Below, one piece after another: positions 31,841 to 40,924 of a stretch of 51,361 nucleotides of DNA (positions within the stretch are counted from its first letter, which is position 1; each line of letters begins with the position of its first letter). The stretch comes from Sedimenticola sp. GTDB lineage: Bacteria > Pseudomonadota > Gammaproteobacteria > Chromatiales > Chromatiaceae. A program made the position numbers and the translations under genes. A model generated the notes under the pieces. It was not told the origin of the DNA. It searched no databases and saw only the letters and a program-made list of their open reading frames with translations. The DNA lies in contig JALSRN010000050.1 of NCBI GenBank assembly GCA_026984735.1, positions 1 through 51,361 of the forward strand. The letters run 5' to 3'.

Positions 31841-31920
31841 GGTCTCGTTGGGGTATAATGAACCGGCCGGGCCGGTGACGAGGGCGGACGCGCCCCAACC
31901 AAATCTTTTTTCATTCGACA

Positions 31921-31934
31921 ATGATAACAATCAA
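31921..31934. promoter_or_regulatory. FNR/ANR-type operator
   Basis: ATGATAACAATCAA matches the consensus TTGAT-N4-ATCAA at nine of ten fixed bases. It lies between the divergent Fnr-like gene (81 bp away) and uup (69 bp away). Its centre is about 29 bp before a TATTTT -10-like box at 31955-31960, the spacing of a class II FNR promoter reading toward uup. Autoregulation of the Fnr-like gene is also possible. Confidence 0.65.
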
Positions 31935-31954
31935 GGCTTGGCTGGCGACAGTCC

Positions 31955-31960
31955 TATTTT
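31955..31960 (+). promoter_or_regulatory. -10-like box for uup, FNR-positioned
   Basis: TATTTT followed by more T, 43 bp before the uup ATG. With the operator at 31921-31934 in the -41.5 position, transcription would start near 31967. A second, perfect TATAAT occurs at 31854-31859 on the plus strand inside the Fnr-like leader, with a fair -35 (TCTTGA, 17 bp), and could add constitutive expression. Confidence 0.4.
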
Positions 31961-32002
31961 TCCCGGTTTTTCCCCAAGAAATCCCTCCCTTGGCGTTCTT
32001 CG

Positions 32003-33904
32003 ATGTCCCTGATCACCCTGCGAAACCTGCACCTCTCCTTTGGCGCGCCGCCGTTGTTGGAGGGCGTGGACCTGACCATCGAGCGGGGCGAGCGGGTCTG
32101 CCTCATCGGCCGCAACGGCGAGGGCAAGTCCACCCTCATGAAAGTGATCGCCGGCGAGCTGGCGGCCGATGAGGGGGAGGTGCTCCGGGCCGACGGCGCG
32201 CGCATCGCCCGTCTGCGGCAGGAGGTGCCGGAAGGGGCGTCGGGCAGCGTCTTCGATCTGGTGGCCGACGGTCTCGAACGGCTGGGCGGGTTGGTGAAAG
32301 CGTACCATGAGGCTTGCGCCCGGCTGGCGGAGGAGGGGGGCGAAGCGGCCCTGGCGCGGCTTTCGGCGGTGCAGCAGGAGATGGAGGCGGCGGGCGGCTG
32401 GAGGCTGGAGCAGCGGGTGGCCGAGGTGATCTCCCGCCTGGGACTGGATGCGGACGCCCGTTTCGACACCCTCTCCGGCGGCATGAAGCGGCGCGTGCTG
32501 CTGGCGCGGGCGCTGGCCTCGGAACCGGATCTGTTGCTGCTGGACGAGCCCACCAACCACCTCGACATCGAATCCATCGCCTGGCTCGAGGAGTTTCTGC
32601 TGGGGTGGCGCGGCAGCCTGCTTTTCGTCACCCACGATCGCGCCTTTCTGCAACGGCTGGCCACGCGCATCCTGGAGCTCGACCGCGGCCGCCTCACCGA
32701 CTGGCCCGGCGACTACCGTGACTATCTGCGGCGCAGGGCGGAGCGCGACAACGCCGAGGCGTTGGAGCGGGCGCGCTTCGACAAGAAGCTGGCGCAGGAG
32801 GAGATCTGGATCCGCCAGGGCGTCCAGGCCCGGCGCACCCGCAACGAGGGAAGGGTGCGTCGCCTCCAGGCCATGCGCGAGGAGGCGCGCCGGCGGCGCG
32901 CCAAGCCGGGGACGGCCCGGCTCGAGTTCAACCGGGCGGAGCGATCGGGAAAGCTTGTGTGCGAGGCCCGGAGCCTGAACTACGCCTGGGAGGGCAGGCC
33001 CATCGTGCGGGATTTCAGCACCACCCTCCTGCGCGGCGACCGCGTGGGCATCATCGGTCCCAACGGCTGCGGCAAGTCCACCCTCCTCAATCTGCTGCTG
33101 GGCCGGCTGGAGCCCCACGGCGGCAGCGTGCGGCTGGGGAGCCGCGTGGAGGTGGCCTATTTCGACCAGATGCGCGCCCAGCTCGACGAGGAGGCCACCG
33201 TGGTGGAGAACGTGGGCGGCGGCCGCGACACCATCACCGTCAACGGCCGTTCCCGCCACGTGATGAGCCATCTGCAGGATTTCCTCTTTCCTCCCCGCCG
33301 GGCTCGCCAGCCGGTGAAGTCCCTGTCGGGCGGCGAGCGCAACCGCCTGCTGTTGGCGAAGCTCTTCACCCGTCCCGCCAACCTGCTGGTGCTGGACGAG
33401 CCCACCAACGACCTGGACGTGGAGACCCTGGAGCTGCTGGAGGAGCTGCTGCTCGATTTCGACGGTACCCTGCTGCTGGTGAGCCACGACCGCGCCTTTC
33501 TTGACAATGTGGTCACCAGCACGCTGGTGTTCGAGGGGGAAGGGCGGGTGAGCCGGTACGTGGGCGGCTACAGCGACTGGCTGGCGCAGCGCGAGCCGGA
33601 ATCGAGGGAGAGCAAGGCGCTCTCCAAGAAACGCGAAAGGGCGGCCGGGCCGAAACGCAGAGGCGACCGGCAGAAGCTGAGCTACCGCGAGCGACAGGAA
33701 CTCGACTCCCTTCCCACCGAGATCGAGGAGCTGGAGGCCGAGCAGGAAGCGGTGGAGCGGGAGCTTGCCGATCCGGCGCTCTACCGTTCCGACCCGGAGG
33801 GGGTGAAGCGACTCGCCGCCAGGAGGGAGGAGCTCGCCCGGCGGCTGGAGGCCCGCTATCACCGCTGGGAGGAGCTGGAGGCCAAGCGGGAGAGGATCCG
33901 CTAG
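32003..33904 (+). CDS. uup: ABC-F family ATPase Uup
   Basis: 633 residues. Two ABC domains without membrane parts: first Walker [10 protein letters not shown] (the Uup variant), signature LSGGMKRR and [14 protein letters not shown]; second Walker [10 protein letters not shown], signature LSGGERNR and [15 protein letters not shown]-terminal coiled-coil (about 560-633, [20 protein letters not shown]) binds nucleic acid in Uup. ABC-F proteins work on ribosomes or branched DNA; Uup reduces RecA-independent precise transposon excision in E. coli. Converges on ppsA with only four bases between stops. Confidence 0.93.
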   Translation: MSLITLRNLHLSFGAPPLLEGVDLTIERGERVCLIGRNGEGKSTLMKVIAGELAADEGEVLRADGARIARLRQEVPEGASGSVFDLVADGLERLGGLVKAYHEACARLAEEGGEAALARLSAVQQEMEAAGGWRLEQRVAEVISRLGLDADARFDTLSGGMKRRVLLARALASEPDLLLLDEPTNHLDIESIAWLEEFLLGWRGSLLFVTHDRAFLQRLATRILELDRGRLTDWPGDYRDYLRRRAERDNAEALERARFDKKLAQEEIWIRQGVQARRTRNEGRVRRLQAMREEARRRRAKPGTARLEFNRAERSGKLVCEARSLNYAWEGRPIVRDFSTTLLRGDRVGIIGPNGCGKSTLLNLLLGRLEPHGGSVRLGSRVEVAYFDQMRAQLDEEATVVENVGGGRDTITVNGRSRHVMSHLQDFLFPPRRARQPVKSLSGGERNRLLLAKLFTRPANLLVLDEPTNDLDVETLELLEELLLDFDGTLLLVSHDRAFLDNVVTSTLVFEGEGRVSRYVGGYSDWLAQREPESRESKALSKKRERAAGPKRRGDRQKLSYRERQELDSLPTEIEELEAEQEAVERELADPALYRSDPEGVKRLAARREELARRLEARYHRWEELEAKRERIR

Positions 33905-33908
33905 CCCT

Positions 33909-36260
33909 TCACCGGGCCTCCGCCAGCTCCAGCCAGGTCTCCACCACCGTATCGGGGTTGAGGGAGATGCTGCTGATCTCCTGTTCCATCAGCCACCGGG
34001 CGAGGTCGGGGTGGTCCGACGGCCCCTGACCGCAGATGCCCACGTATTTCCCCTGCCGCCGCGCGGCGTCGATGGCCATGGCCAGCAGTCGTTTCACCGC
34101 CGGGTCGCGCTCGTCGAAGCGTTCGGCCACCAGGCCCGAGTCGCGGTCCAACCCCAGGGCGAGCTGGGTGAGATCGTTGGAGCCGATGGAGAAGCCGTCG
34201 AAGTGTTCCAGGAAGGCGTCCGCCAGCAGCGCGTTGGAGGGCAGTTCGCACATCATGATGACACGCAGACCCTCCTCGCCCCGCTTGAGGCCGTTCTTCG
34301 CCAGCAGCTCGACGACACCGCGCGCCTCTTCCAGAGTGCGCACGAAGGGGATCATGATCTCCACGTTGGTGAAACCCATCTCTTGGCGCACTTTGCGGAG
34401 GGCGCGGCACTCCAATTCGAAACAGGGTCGGAACGCCTCGGAGAGATAACGCGCCGCGCCGCGGAAACCGAGCATGGGGTTCTCCTCCTTCGGTTCGTAG
34501 TTCTCGCCGCCGAGCAGGCGGGCGTATTCGTTGGACTTGAAATCGGAGAGCCGCACGATCACAGGCCGGCCATGGAAGCCGGCGGCGAGCGTGGCGATCC
34601 CTTCCGCCAGCTTTTCCACGTAGAAGGTGACGGGGTCGGCGTAGCCCGCCGTGCGGGCCTCGATCTGGGACTTCAGCTCGCGCGGCAGCGCGGGGTAGTC
34701 GAGCAGCGCCCGGGGATGGATGCCGATGGTGTTGTTGATGATGAACTCCAGCCGCGCCAGGCCCACCCCGGCGTTGGGGAGTCCGGCGAAGGAGAAGGCG
34801 TGGCCGGGGTTGCCCAGATTCATCATGATCTTCACTGGCAGTTCCGGCATCACCTCGCGCCGCTGGTGCTGCACTTCGAAGGTGAGCCGGCCGTCGTAGA
34901 CGATGCCCTCTTCGCCTTCGGCGCAGGAGACGGTGACCGGCCGGCCGTCGGCGATGCGCCCGGTGGCGTCGCCGCAGCCCACCACCGCCGGAATGCCCAT
35001 CTCGCGGGCGATGATGGCGGCGTGGCAGGTGCGGCCGCCGCGGTTGGTGACGATGGCGGCGGCGCGCTTCATGATGGGCTCCCAGTCGGGATCGGTCATG
35101 TCGGTGACCAGCACGTCGCCTTCCTGCACAAGATGCATCTGCGCGGCGTCGCCGATCACGCGCGCCGTGCCGCTGCCGATGCGCCGGCCGATGGCGCGGC
35201 CCCGACAGAGTTCCGGGCCTCTCTGCAGCAGGTGGTAGCGCTCGATCCGGCCGCCGCCGCGGCTCTCCACCGTCTCCGGTCTCGCCTGCAGGATGTAGAG
35301 GCGCCCCTCCTCGCCGTCCAGGGCCCACTCGATGTCCATTGGCTGGCCGTAATGCTCTTCGATGATGAGCGCGTAACCGGCCAACTCCTCCACCTGGGCG
35401 TCGCTGAGAGCGAAACGGTGACGCAGATCTTCCGGAACCGGCTCCGTCTTCACGCCGCCCTCCCGGTCGCGGACCATGCGAATCGCCTTGCTGCCGAGGT
35501 TGCGGCGCAGGACGGCGGGGCGTCCGGCGCGCAGGTTCTCTTTGTGCACGTGAAACTCGTCGGGGTTCACCGCCCCCTGGACCACGGTTTCGCCCAGGCC
35601 GTAGCTGGCGGTGATGAAGACCACGTCGCGAAAGCCCGACTCGGTGTCCAGGGTGAACATGACGCCGGCGGAACCCAGGTCGGAACGCACCATGCGCTGC
35701 ACGCCGGCGGAGAGGGCCACGTCGTCGTGGTCGAAGCCCTGATGGACGCGGTAGGCGATGGCGCGATCGTTGTAGAGGGAGGCGAAGACCAGGCGGATGT
35801 GGCGCAGCACTTCGGCGGTGCCGGTGACGTTGAGATAGGTCTCCTGTTGTCCGGCGAAGGAGGCGTCGGGAAGGTCCTCCGCGGTGGCCGAGGAGCGCAC
35901 CGCCACCGCCGGCGGGCGGCCGTCGACGAACATCTTCTCGTAGGCGGCGGTTACGGCGATCTCCAGCGGCTCGGGAAGCTCCGACTCCACCACCCAGCGG
36001 CGGATGGTGCGGCCCGCTTCGGCCAGGGCCTCCACGTCGTTCACGTCCAGGCGCGCCAGCAGGGGATCGATGCGCTCCGGCAGGCGGTTGTGGCGCAGAA
36101 AGTCGCGGAAAGCGTGGGCGGTGGTGGCGAAACCGCCGGGCACCCGCACGCCGGCCCGGGAAAGCCTGGAGATCATCTCGCCAAGAGAAGCGTTCTTGCC
36201 GCCCACCTGCAGCAGTCGTTCCATGGAGAGATCCTCGAACCAGACGATCAGTTCCTGCAT
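33909..36260 (-). CDS. ppsA: phosphoenolpyruvate synthase
   Basis: 783 residues from the ATG at 36260, preceded by a strong GAGGAA ribosome site; an in-frame ATG at 36296, four bases after the previous stop, is the alternative and would be coupled. The protein makes PEP from pyruvate and ATP, releasing AMP and phosphate. Order: ATP-grasp domain ([11 protein letters not shown] at the start, [20 protein letters not shown]), phosphohistidine domain with H412 in GGRTCHAAI, and the PEP/pyruvate barrel ([22 protein letters not shown] with the catalytic cysteine). Last gene of the Rnf-NifJ unit, which supplies its pyruvate. Confidence 0.97.
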   Translation of the reverse strand: MQELIVWFEDLSMERLLQVGGKNASLGEMISRLSRAGVRVPGGFATTAHAFRDFLRHNRLPERIDPLLARLDVNDVEALAEAGRTIRRWVVESELPEPLEIAVTAAYEKMFVDGRPPAVAVRSSATAEDLPDASFAGQQETYLNVTGTAEVLRHIRLVFASLYNDRAIAYRVHQGFDHDDVALSAGVQRMVRSDLGSAGVMFTLDTESGFRDVVFITASYGLGETVVQGAVNPDEFHVHKENLRAGRPAVLRRNLGSKAIRMVRDREGGVKTEPVPEDLRHRFALSDAQVEELAGYALIIEEHYGQPMDIEWALDGEEGRLYILQARPETVESRGGGRIERYHLLQRGPELCRGRAIGRRIGSGTARVIGDAAQMHLVQEGDVLVTDMTDPDWEPIMKRAAAIVTNRGGRTCHAAIIAREMGIPAVVGCGDATGRIADGRPVTVSCAEGEEGIVYDGRLTFEVQHQRREVMPELPVKIMMNLGNPGHAFSFAGLPNAGVGLARLEFIINNTIGIHPRALLDYPALPRELKSQIEARTAGYADPVTFYVEKLAEGIATLAAGFHGRPVIVRLSDFKSNEYARLLGGENYEPKEENPMLGFRGAARYLSEAFRPCFELECRALRKVRQEMGFTNVEIMIPFVRTLEEARGVVELLAKNGLKRGEEGLRVIMMCELPSNALLADAFLEHFDGFSIGSNDLTQLALGLDRDSGLVAERFDERDPAVKRLLAMAIDAARRQGKYVGICGQGPSDHPDLARWLMEQEISSISLNPDTVVETWLELAEAR

Positions 36261-36300
36261 CTCGATTTCCTCGGGAAGGGGTTGCTTTCGGTTCATGGCG

Positions 36301-36528
36301 TCACCTGTTCGTTGCCGTGGATCTTGTGCCATCTCCCGGGCGGGTGCTCTCTTTCGCCTTGGGGCAGCTTCCACCCAGGCAGGAGCAGTGCCCGCCGCAG
36401 CCTCCGCCCTCTTCGCGGAAGGGGCCGAGCTCGGGGTGGGCGCGGGCGAAGCGCCGGGCCATCTCCTGCACCGCCACCCAGCCCAGCAGCAGGGCGGGGA
36501 CCAGCAACATGGCGGCGAGGTATCGCAT
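36301..36528 (-). CDS. small Cys-rich membrane protein, NqrM-like
   Basis: 75 residues, one N-terminal transmembrane segment ([18 protein letters not shown]) and then a Cys cluster [14 protein letters not shown], giving a C-x3-C-x-C-x4-C series near residues 48-58. This layout (helix plus four clustered Cys on the inside) is that of NqrM/DUF539, the factor that delivers iron to the Fe site between NqrD and NqrE. RnfA and RnfE are the homologs of those subunits, and this gene starts inside the rnfA stop (TGATG). I infer an iron-loading role for Rnf; the sequence match is partial. Confidence 0.6.
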   Translation of the reverse strand: MRYLAAMLLVPALLLGWVAVQEMARRFARAHPELGPFREEGGGCGGHCSCLGGSCPKAKESTRPGDGTRSTATNR

Positions 36529-37115
36529 CAGTGGCCGCCTCCCAGGCCGGCGAAGCCCATGAAGGCGAGGGAGAGCAGGCCGCCGAGCATCAGGCTCAGC
36601 GCGGCGCCCTGGCTGACGCTCGGCAGCCGCGACAGAGCCAGCTTTTCGCGCAGGCCGGCCATGAGAACGATGGCCAGGGTGAAGCCGACACCGGCGCCCA
36701 GGGCGTAGACGAGGGACTGGGCGAAATCGTATCCCTTGAAGGTTTGGAAGAGGGCCAGTCCCAGGATGGCGCAGTTGGTGGTGATCAGCGGCAGGTAGAT
36801 TCCCAGGGCGCGGAAGAGGGTGGGGCTGTACCGCTTCAGCGCCATCTCCACCAGCTGCACGGCGCTGGCGATGAGGGCGATGTAGGCGATGAGGCGCAGG
36901 AACTCGATGTGCAGGGCCACCAGCGCCAGGTTGATGCCATAGGCGCACAGCGAGCTCACCAGCATCACGAAGGTGGTGGCCAATCCCATGGGCAGGGCGG
37001 TTTCGAGTTTGCCGGATACGCCCAGGAAAGGGCAGAGGCCGAGGAACATGGCCAGCACGAAATTGTTGGCCAGCACCGTGTTGAGAAAGATGAAGCTCAG
37101 GGAGTCAGCGGCCAT
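36528..37115 (-). CDS. rnfA: Rnf complex subunit RnfA
   Basis: 195 residues, six transmembrane helices. Signatures: NNFVLAMFLGLCPFLGVS and the helix LPLITTNCAILGLAL, whose cysteines help form the membrane Fe-S centre shared with RnfE. Homolog of NqrE. The Rnf complex couples electron flow between ferredoxin and NAD to Na+ or H+ movement across the inner membrane. It overlaps rnfE by 11 bp and abuts the NqrM-like gene. Confidence 0.96.
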   Translation of the reverse strand: MAADSLSFIFLNTVLANNFVLAMFLGLCPFLGVSGKLETALPMGLATTFVMLVSSLCAYGINLALVALHIEFLRLIAYIALIASAVQLVEMALKRYSPTLFRALGIYLPLITTNCAILGLALFQTFKGYDFAQSLVYALGAGVGFTLAIVLMAGLREKLALSRLPSVSQGAALSLMLGGLLSLAFMGFAGLGGGH

Positions 37116-37761
37116 TGGCGGTTTCTCCTCGCGGGGAGGGCGCGACCTCCGCGCTGCGCTGCTTCAACCAGTCGAAGAGCAGCAGCCAGGCGCCCAGCAC
37201 CAGGAAGCCGCCGGGCGGCAGCACCATCACCACCCAGGGCTGGAAAGCGGGGCCGAAGAGATTCACGCCGAAGAGCGAGCCGGCGCCCAGCAGTTCCCGC
37301 ACTCCCCCCAGGCAGAGGAGGGCGAAGGTGAAGCCCGCGCCCATTCCCGCGGCGTTCACCACCGCCTTCAGCGGCCGGTTGCGCGAGGCGTAGGCTTCGG
37401 CTCGCCCGAGAATGATGCAGTTCACCACGATGAGCTGGATGAAGGCGCCCAGGGCGTTGTAGAGGTCGAGGGAGATGGCCTGGATGGCGTAGTCGATGAG
37501 GGTGACGAAAGTGGCGATGATGACGATGTAGGTGGCGATGCGCACCTGGCGGGGAATGTAGCGGGCCAGCAGCGACACCAGCAATCCCGAGGCCACCAGC
37601 ACGAAGGTGGTGGCCAGCCCCATGGCCAGAGCGTTGATCGCGGAGTTGGTCACCGCCAGCACCGGGCACATTCCCAGCAACATGACGAAGACCGGATTTT
37701 CGCGCCACAACCCTTCGCTGAAGGTCTCCCAGGTGAGGCGGTCGTCTCTCTGCCGGCTCAT
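37105..37761 (-). CDS. rnfE: Rnf complex subunit RnfE
   Basis: 218 residues from the ATG at 37761; the open frame upstream is a shadow of rnfG. About six transmembrane helices. The paired half-sites LLGMCPVLAVTN and LIVVNCIILGRAEAYASRN mirror those of RnfA and carry the cysteines for the shared Fe-S centre. Homolog of NqrD. Overlaps rnfG by four bases and rnfA by eleven. The C-terminal ~15 residues (AEVAPSPRGETANGR) are a variable tail. Confidence 0.95.
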   Translation of the reverse strand: MSRQRDDRLTWETFSEGLWRENPVFVMLLGMCPVLAVTNSAINALAMGLATTFVLVASGLLVSLLARYIPRQVRIATYIVIIATFVTLIDYAIQAISLDLYNALGAFIQLIVVNCIILGRAEAYASRNRPLKAVVNAAGMGAGFTFALLCLGGVRELLGAGSLFGVNLFGPAFQPWVVMVLPPGGFLVLGAWLLLFDWLKQRSAEVAPSPRGETANGR

Positions 37762-38438
37762 CGCTGCGCCTCCCGCAGGCGGCGGATCCGTTGCAGCAAG
37801 GGGTGGATCGCCGGCAGCAGTTTCCGGGCCGAGCGGTTCAGCGCCTTGCCCACGGCGCGCGAAGAGATGGTGGCGCCGGAGATGGCGTCGATCTCCCAGG
37901 GGTTGCGCTTGGCGCCGTGCTTCACGGTGACGATGGGATTGAGCAGGCTTTCGCCGGAGGGGTCGAGGCGGGCGTCGAGCGACTCGAAGTTCTTCAAGAA
38001 GGCGTGGTCCTTCATGATGCGGTCGCCCAGCCCCGGCGTCTCCGCCATCTTCAGCACCTGGATGCCGCGGATGCACTGGCAGCGGGGATCGTATCCGTAG
38101 AGCAGATAGATCATGTCGGCGTAGCCCTGGGCGGCGGCGCGGGCGGCGATGCCGAGCAGCCGCCCCTGGGCGTCGTAGCCGGCGTAGAGGGTGTCGTCGC
38201 CCTCTTTTCGGGCGGGCGCCAGCCCTCCTTCCACGATCCGGTATCTGCGGAAGGTCACCGCCCCGGGGATCACCCTCACGAGTGCCCGTTCGATGGCGTG
38301 GCGCTGGTTCTCGGCGATCAGCGGCGCCGTAAGCTGGGCCGCCAGCACCACCAGCAAACCGGAGAGCATGGCGACGCCGCCCAGCACCGCCAGCATGGCG
38401 GCGGTCGGCGTTCTCGGCTGGAGAGCGGGGATGTTCAT
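37758..38438 (-). CDS. rnfG: Rnf complex subunit RnfG, covalent-FMN protein
   Basis: 226 residues from the ATG at 38438. One N-terminal transmembrane helix (AVLGGVAMLSGLLVVLAAQL) anchors a periplasmic FMN-binding domain. The flavinylation motif DAISGATISS carries the acceptor threonine at T190, the site modified by ApbE (no apbE in this window). It also has a C-x-C (YDPRCQCIRG) not typical of the family core. Homolog of NqrC. Stop overlaps the rnfE start. Confidence 0.95.
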   Translation of the reverse strand: MNIPALQPRTPTAAMLAVLGGVAMLSGLLVVLAAQLTAPLIAENQRHAIERALVRVIPGAVTFRRYRIVEGGLAPARKEGDDTLYAGYDAQGRLLGIAARAAAQGYADMIYLLYGYDPRCQCIRGIQVLKMAETPGLGDRIMKDHAFLKNFESLDARLDPSGESLLNPIVTVKHGAKRNPWEIDAISGATISSRAVGKALNRSARKLLPAIHPLLQRIRRLREAQR

Positions 38439-39463
38439 CGGCGCTTCTCCCCGAACACCCGGGGCTGGGTGAGCTGGTCGATCAACGGCGTGGCGGCGTT
38501 GCCCAGCAGGATGGCGTACATCACCCCCTCGGTGAGGCCGCCGAAGAGGCGGATCACCACGGTGACCACGCCGATGAGCAGGCCGTAGATCACCACGCCT
38601 CTCGGTGTCACCGGCGAACCCACCATGTCGGTGGCCATGAACCAGGCCCCGAGCATGAGTCCGCCTGACAGCAGGGTGAATCCGGCGTCGGGATGGCGCT
38701 CCGGATCCAGCAGGTGGAAGAGAGCGGCGGTGAGGGCGGCGCCCGCCAGCACGGAGACCGGGATGCGCCAGTCGAGCATCTTCCTCGCCGCCAGGTAGAG
38801 GCCGCAAACGAGCACCAGCAGCGCCGAGCTCTCTCCGGCGGAGCCGGCGGTGGTGCCGAGAAAGAGATCCGTCGCCGGCGACAAACTCTGTTGGAACTTG
38901 GCCAGCGCCAGGGGCGTGGCCCCGGTGAAGGCGTCCACCGCCACGGCGCCCGCCCACCGGGAGGTCTCGGGCGGAATGGTGAAGGGGAGGGTGAGGGTGG
39001 TGGGGATGAGACCGCTGAAGCGCCCCTCGAAGAAAGGGGGCGTCCAGGTGGTGATGGCCACGGGAAAGGCGGCCTGCACGAAGGCGCGGCCCACCAGCGC
39101 CGGGTTGAAGACGTTCATGCCCAGGCCCCCGAAGAGCGTCTTGCCCAGGCCGATGGCGGTGACGCCGGCCACCGCTCCCATCCACAAGGGAAAGCCGGGA
39201 GGCAGGGTGAGGAAGAGCAGCAGGCCGGTGATGACGGCGGACCAGTCGCGCAGGGTTTCGCCACGGCCGAAGAGCCACTCTGTGAGCAGGCAGCTCGCCA
39301 CCACCGTGACGCCCAGCAGCGCGGCGCTGAGGCCGTATTGCCACACCGCCCAGCCCGCCAGTGGCAGGCAGGCGAGCACCACGTTGCGCATGATGACCGT
39401 CACGTCCTGGGGCGCGTGGATGTGGGGGGTGGGGCGCAGTTCGATGCGGGCCTTGGCGCTCAT
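38435..39463 (-). CDS. rnfD: Rnf complex subunit RnfD, covalent-FMN membrane protein
   Basis: 342 residues from the ATG at 39463; the longer frame is a shadow of rnfC. About nine to ten transmembrane helices. The FMN-attachment motif DAFTGATPLALAK places the acceptor threonine at T183. GMNVFNPALVGRAF and ATDMVGSPVTPRG are further RnfD/NqrB signatures. Homolog of NqrB. Both ends overlap neighbours by four bases. Confidence 0.95.
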   Translation of the reverse strand: MSAKARIELRPTPHIHAPQDVTVIMRNVVLACLPLAGWAVWQYGLSAALLGVTVVASCLLTEWLFGRGETLRDWSAVITGLLLFLTLPPGFPLWMGAVAGVTAIGLGKTLFGGLGMNVFNPALVGRAFVQAAFPVAITTWTPPFFEGRFSGLIPTTLTLPFTIPPETSRWAGAVAVDAFTGATPLALAKFQQSLSPATDLFLGTTAGSAGESSALLVLVCGLYLAARKMLDWRIPVSVLAGAALTAALFHLLDPERHPDAGFTLLSGGLMLGAWFMATDMVGSPVTPRGVVIYGLLIGVVTVVIRLFGGLTEGVMYAILLGNAATPLIDQLTQPRVFGEKRR

Positions 39464-40860
39464 GCGGCACGCACCTCCTTGCCGGACGCCTCCAGAGGCT
39501 GCTGCCGCGGGGGCGCCGCATGGCGTTTCCGCCTCTCCTGGTCGCGCAACCACTGCTTGGCCACGCGAAACTGCTGCACCAGCGGAATGCGGGCGGGGCA
39601 GATCCAGCTGCAGCTGCCGCATTCGAAGCAGTCGGAGAGGTGGTACTTCGCCGCCATCCGCTGGTATTCGCCCGCCGCCGCGAGCCGGCCCAGCATGGCG
39701 GGGTTGAGGCGCATGGGGCAGGCGTTGACGCAGCGACCGCAATGGATGCAGGGCCAGGTGCGGGGGCTCTCCCGGCGCACAGCGGCTTCGTCGAGCACCA
39801 GAAGGCCGGAGCTGCCCTTGGTGATGGGGGTGCGCAGATCGCTCACCGAGGGACCCATCATGGGGCCGCCCAACACGAAGTCGCCGGCCTCGCCGCGGTA
39901 GCCCGCCTCCCGAAGCACGAAGCCGATGGGCGTGCCCAGGGGCACCCGATAGTTTCCGGGGCGCTGGACGCCGGGGCCGGTGACCGTGATCACCCGTTCG
40001 GTGAGGGCCTCGCCTTGGGGCAGAAGGGCTCCCAGCATGGCGAGGGTGCCCACGTTGTTCACCACCACGCCGATGTCCAGGGGAATGCCGCCCGCGGGGA
40101 CCTCAAGCCCCATGAGGGAGCGGATGAGCATCTTCTCCGAACCCTGGGGATATTTGGTCGCCACCGCCTCCACTTCGATGGCCGGCTCCTCGGCGGTCAA
40201 CTTCTGGAGAAGGCGGATGGCGTCGGGCTTGTTGTCCTCGATGCCGATGATGGCGCGCTTCGCGCCGGTGGCGCGCAGGGCGTAGCGCACCCCCCGCAGC
40301 AGTTCGGCCGGCTGTTCGACCATCACCCGGTGGTCGCAGCTCAGATAGGGCTCGCACTCGCAGCCGTTCACCACCAGGGTGTGGGCGGGCTTGTCCTCGG
40401 GCACCGACAGCTTCACGTGGGAGGGGAAGGCGGCGCCGCCCAGCCCGACCAGCCCCATCTCCCGCACGGCCTGGATGAGGGCCTGCCGGTCCATCTTCCG
40501 CGGCTGCCAGGGATAGTGCCAGAGCACCTCCTGGGTGGCGGCCTCATAGACGTCGATGAGGATGCAGGGGGTGAGTCGGTCGCGCGCCGTGGGCATGGGG
40601 CGGATGTCGCGCACCCGCCCGGTGGCGGGGGCGTGGACCGGCGCCGAGAGAAAGCCGTCCGCGCGGGCGATGGGTTCGCCGCGCACCACTTCCTGCCCCT
40701 TGTGGACCAGGGGGACCGCCGGTTTGCCGATGTGCTGGTCGAGGGGGACCACCAGCCGGGGCGGAAAGGGGAGGCGGCGGATGGGCGAGTGGGCCGTCTC
40801 CGCCTTGTGGTCCGGCGGATGGATGCCGTGGGAAAAGGTCTTGCGGCGAAAGAGCCTCAT
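39460..40860 (-). CDS. rnfC: Rnf complex subunit RnfC, NADH- and FMN-binding
   Basis: 466 residues. N-terminal barrel-sandwich part (PLVHKGQEVVRGEPIA), then the NADH/FMN fold (MGLVGLGGAAFPSHVKL, NGCECEPYLSCDHR), SLBB-type segment and two ferredoxin motifs: C371 in CIHCGRCVNACP and C411 in CFECGSCSWICP, giving two [4Fe-4S] clusters. It exchanges electrons with NAD on the cytoplasmic side. Its good ribosome site (AAGAAGGAG) lies directly after a strong hairpin in the gap behind nifJ. Confidence 0.97.
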   Translation of the reverse strand: MRLFRRKTFSHGIHPPDHKAETAHSPIRRLPFPPRLVVPLDQHIGKPAVPLVHKGQEVVRGEPIARADGFLSAPVHAPATGRVRDIRPMPTARDRLTPCILIDVYEAATQEVLWHYPWQPRKMDRQALIQAVREMGLVGLGGAAFPSHVKLSVPEDKPAHTLVVNGCECEPYLSCDHRVMVEQPAELLRGVRYALRATGAKRAIIGIEDNKPDAIRLLQKLTAEEPAIEVEAVATKYPQGSEKMLIRSLMGLEVPAGGIPLDIGVVVNNVGTLAMLGALLPQGEALTERVITVTGPGVQRPGNYRVPLGTPIGFVLREAGYRGEAGDFVLGGPMMGPSVSDLRTPITKGSSGLLVLDEAAVRRESPRTWPCIHCGRCVNACPMRLNPAMLGRLAAAGEYQRMAAKYHLSDCFECGSCSWICPARIPLVQQFRVAKQWLRDQERRKRHAAPPRQQPLEASGKEVRAA

Positions 40861-40880
40861 CGGCGGTCTCCTTCTTTCGG

Positions 40881-40907
40881 CGTCGATCCCCCCTTTCGGG
40901 ATCGACG
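40881..40907 (-). other. intercistronic hairpin between nifJ and rnfC
   Basis: CGTCGATCCC (40881-40890) pairs perfectly with GGGATCGACG (40898-40907) around a seven-base loop. In the minus direction it follows the nifJ stop by 18 bp and precedes the rnfC ribosome site by about 10 bp. It lacks a T-run, so it looks like an mRNA processing or stabilising element rather than a terminator. Confidence 0.6.
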
Positions 40908-40924
40908 GCGAGCCGTCACGACGT

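Noticed and set aside
31841-31930. N-terminal extension of the Fnr-like protein
   Set aside because: It runs through the promoter region with TATAAT and the FNR box and has no homology; the ATG at 31840 gives the usual family length.
34011-37331. A 1106-codon plus-strand frame opposite ppsA and rnfA
   Set aside because: Same antisense artefact; the minus strand encodes well-conserved PpsA, the NqrM-like protein and RnfA.
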